DNA from: Rhodospirillales bacterium
Lineage (GTDB): Bacteria; Pseudomonadota; Alphaproteobacteria; Rhodospirillales; Casp-alpha2
Direction of reading: 5' to 3'
Assembly: GCA_028282185.1 (NCBI GenBank)
Contig: JANQIJ010000407.1
Location: 1-7,710, forward strand
DNA: 7,710 nt
Shown here: positions 6,455-7,710 of the stretch, piece by piece
How positions within the stretch are numbered: position 1 is the first letter of the stretch
How the letters are laid out: each line of letters begins with the position of its first letter
Made by a program: the position numbers and the translations under genes
Notes under the pieces: model-generated
The model's input: the letters and a program-made list of their open reading frames with translations, nothing else
What the model was told of the DNA's origin: nothing
The model's database searches: none

Positions 6455-7710
6455 TCAGTCGGCCTTTTCGTCACCGGCGGCCGGTCGGCGCAACAAGAAC
6501 TCGCGACCCAGCTTGACAAGCGGCGCCCCGTCATAGGCGATGATGTCCGCCGTGGCGTAGGTTTCGTTCCAGGCCGCCGGCAGGAACGACCCCGTGCCGA
6601 CCACGTCGATGGGGGCTCCGACATCGGCCATGACCTTGCATTTCTCGACGTCGAAGCCGGAGGAACAGACGATCTTGGCGTTGCCGAACCCGGCGCTGTC
6701 CAGTTTTTCCCGGAACAAGAAGATCGCGGCGGCGGAAACGCCGGTTCCCGTCAGGTAGCGCAGTTCCGTTTCGTTTCGGTAGCGGCGCACGGCAAGCGGC
6801 ACGTGGCGCTCGAGCACGGCATAGCTTTCCTGCGGGTCGAGGCCTTCCATGTAACGGCCGCCATGGGTGTCCAGGCGGAACGCCAGGCGCCCGTCGGTCG
6901 CCATTTCCGGGAACCGGTCACAGACTGCCAACGCGTCCGTGACCTCGTGGCCGAAGAAATCGACCAATACCGTCATCGCCTCGCCGGGGAAGGTTTCGGC
7001 GAACATCTCGGCGGCGCGCAGGGTCGATCCGGCATAACCGATCAAGGCATGCGGCATCGTGCCGAGGCCGCCCCCGTTGCCGAAATAATGCGCCGTTGCG
7101 TTGGATGCATTGCCGATGAAACCCTTGGCCCCGGCGTGACGCTTCGCGGCCTTCGACCCGACGGCGGCGGCATAGGCCATCTGTTCGGCCATTTCCGTGC
7201 CCGCGCAATGCCGGGCGTCCATGGCCAGGAACGCGGTCTGCGGCAGGGTGGCGCACATCACATAGGCATTGTTCGCGGCGACGCAGCAGGCGCCCAATTT
7301 CTGCAGCAGCAAGGTTTCCAGATCGATCAGATGCTCGAGCGGGCCGGTGACGTAGAGCAGCGGTTCGCCGGCGCCGACCCATTCGCCCTCGTCGAAATTG
7401 GCCTCAATGTCGAACGCGGCGGCGCGGGCTCGGGCGGCTTCGGTCAGCCAGTCGATGGCCAGACGCGGCGCGAAGACAACGGGCCGACGCATGAACACGG
7501 CATAGGTCGCGCGTTTGTCGCCGAACCGGCGGACGATTTCCTTGGAGCGCAGGAAGTAATGGTCGGCCCAGCGCCCGATATGACCTTCGAAGTCGATGTC
7601 CGACCCATCCGCCCCGGCGCTGGCGCCCTCTGCGTCGTCCGCGCCGCTATCGGTCGCATCGGCCGACGAATTGTCGCCCGGCGCATCATCGTCTGGGGGC
7701 GGTTCGGAGG
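6455..7710 (-). CDS. pncB: Nicotinate phosphoribosyltransferase, N-terminus cut by the window edge
   Basis: The enzyme joins nicotinate and phosphoribosyl pyrophosphate to make nicotinate mononucleotide, the entry step of the Preiss-Handler NAD route. 417 residues are visible. Family landmarks are DHYFLRSKEIVRRFGD (visible 49-64), YAVFMRR (69-75), the TGPLEHLIDLETLLLQ segment (about 121-136), DARHCAGTEMAEQMA (about 164-178), and GTMPH with His220, likely equivalent to the active-site histidine phosphorylated in this family. KIVCSSGFDVEKC and VGTGSFLP near the C-terminus fit the phosphate-binding half of the barrel. The frame has no ATG, GTG or TTG between 7499 and 7708, and GTG 7498 or ATG 7492 would cut the conserved N-terminus, so the real start is beyond the edge. 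The first 45 visible residues are Asp/Ala/Gly/Ser-rich with no Lys or Arg, an unusual acidic extension. The symbol follows function; this is the shorter NAPRT type rather than a close E. coli PncB match. It may be co-transcribed with the DUF2336-kinase pair. Confidence 0.92.
   Translation of the reverse strand, partial: SEPPPDDDAPGDNSSADATDSGADDAEGASAGADGSDIDFEGHIGRWADHYFLRSKEIVRRFGDKRATYAVFMRRPVVFAPRLAIDWLTEAARARAAAFDIEANFDEGEWVGAGEPLLYVTGPLEHLIDLETLLLQKLGACCVAANNAYVMCATLPQTAFLAMDARHCAGTEMAEQMAYAAAVGSKAAKRHAGAKGFIGNASNATAHYFGNGGGLGTMPHALIGYAGSTLRAAEMFAETFPGEAMTVLVDFFGHEVTDALAVCDRFPEMATDGRLAFRLDTHGGRYMEGLDPQESYAVLERHVPLAVRRYRNETELRYLTGTGVSAAAIFLFREKLDSAGFGNAKIVCSSGFDVEKCKVMADVGAPIDVVGTGSFLPAAWNETYATADIIAYDGAPLVKLGREFLLRRPAAGDEKAD

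Noticed and set aside
6277..6624. A longer DUF2336 start at 6624, adding 116 residues
   Set aside because: The extension is Arg/Ser/Pro-rich, overlaps the end of the nicotinate phosphoribosyltransferase gene, and includes the 13-bp repeat that breaks the reading pattern.
7490..7498. GTG at 7498 or ATG at 7492 as the start of the nicotinate phosphoribosyltransferase gene
   Set aside because: Conserved family sequence (DHYFLRSKEIVRRFGD) continues in frame upstream of both codons, so the gene begins further right, outside the window.

Overview
The window is high-GC DNA from what looks like an alphaproteobacterium, probably a member of the Rhodospirillales. The clues are the GC-rich third codon positions, a DUF2336 protein (a family I know mainly from Alphaproteobacteria), the alphaproteobacterial style of the CysRS sequence (HIGN rather than HIGH in the first ATP motif), and a glutamine-dependent NAD synthetase. 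No mobile element, RNA gene or CRISPR array was found, and gene packing is that of an ordinary chromosome.

Layout. A 5'-truncated formyltransferase-fold gene reads rightward off the left edge (3-551) and ends facing the rest. Everything else lies on the minus strand, so transcription runs right to left: nicotinate phosphoribosyltransferase (pncB-type, N-terminus cut by the right edge), a 178-nt gap with a 13-bp tandem repeat, a DUF2336 protein, a soluble PAS-histidine kinase, a 154-nt gap with a good sigma70-like promoter, NAD synthetase (nadE), and cysteinyl-tRNA synthetase (cysS). Two gene pairs overlap by the four bases ATGA: DUF2336/kinase and nadE/cysS. These probably form two transcription units, each with translational coupling.

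How the genes may work together. PncB-type enzymes make nicotinate mononucleotide from nicotinate, and NadE catalyses the last step to NAD+, so two steps of the Preiss-Handler route flank a two-gene signalling unit of unknown purpose. CysRS charges tRNA-Cys and is linked to nadE by position only. The kinase has no response regulator in the window, and its tight coupling to the DUF2336 gene is the least explained point here.

Most of the window is housekeeping. No clearly new multi-gene system is visible. The DUF2336-kinase pair between NAD genes is the best candidate for something undescribed. Smaller points are the acidic N-terminal extension of the PncB-type enzyme, the tandem repeat before the DUF2336 gene, and the promoter that fixes the nadE start.
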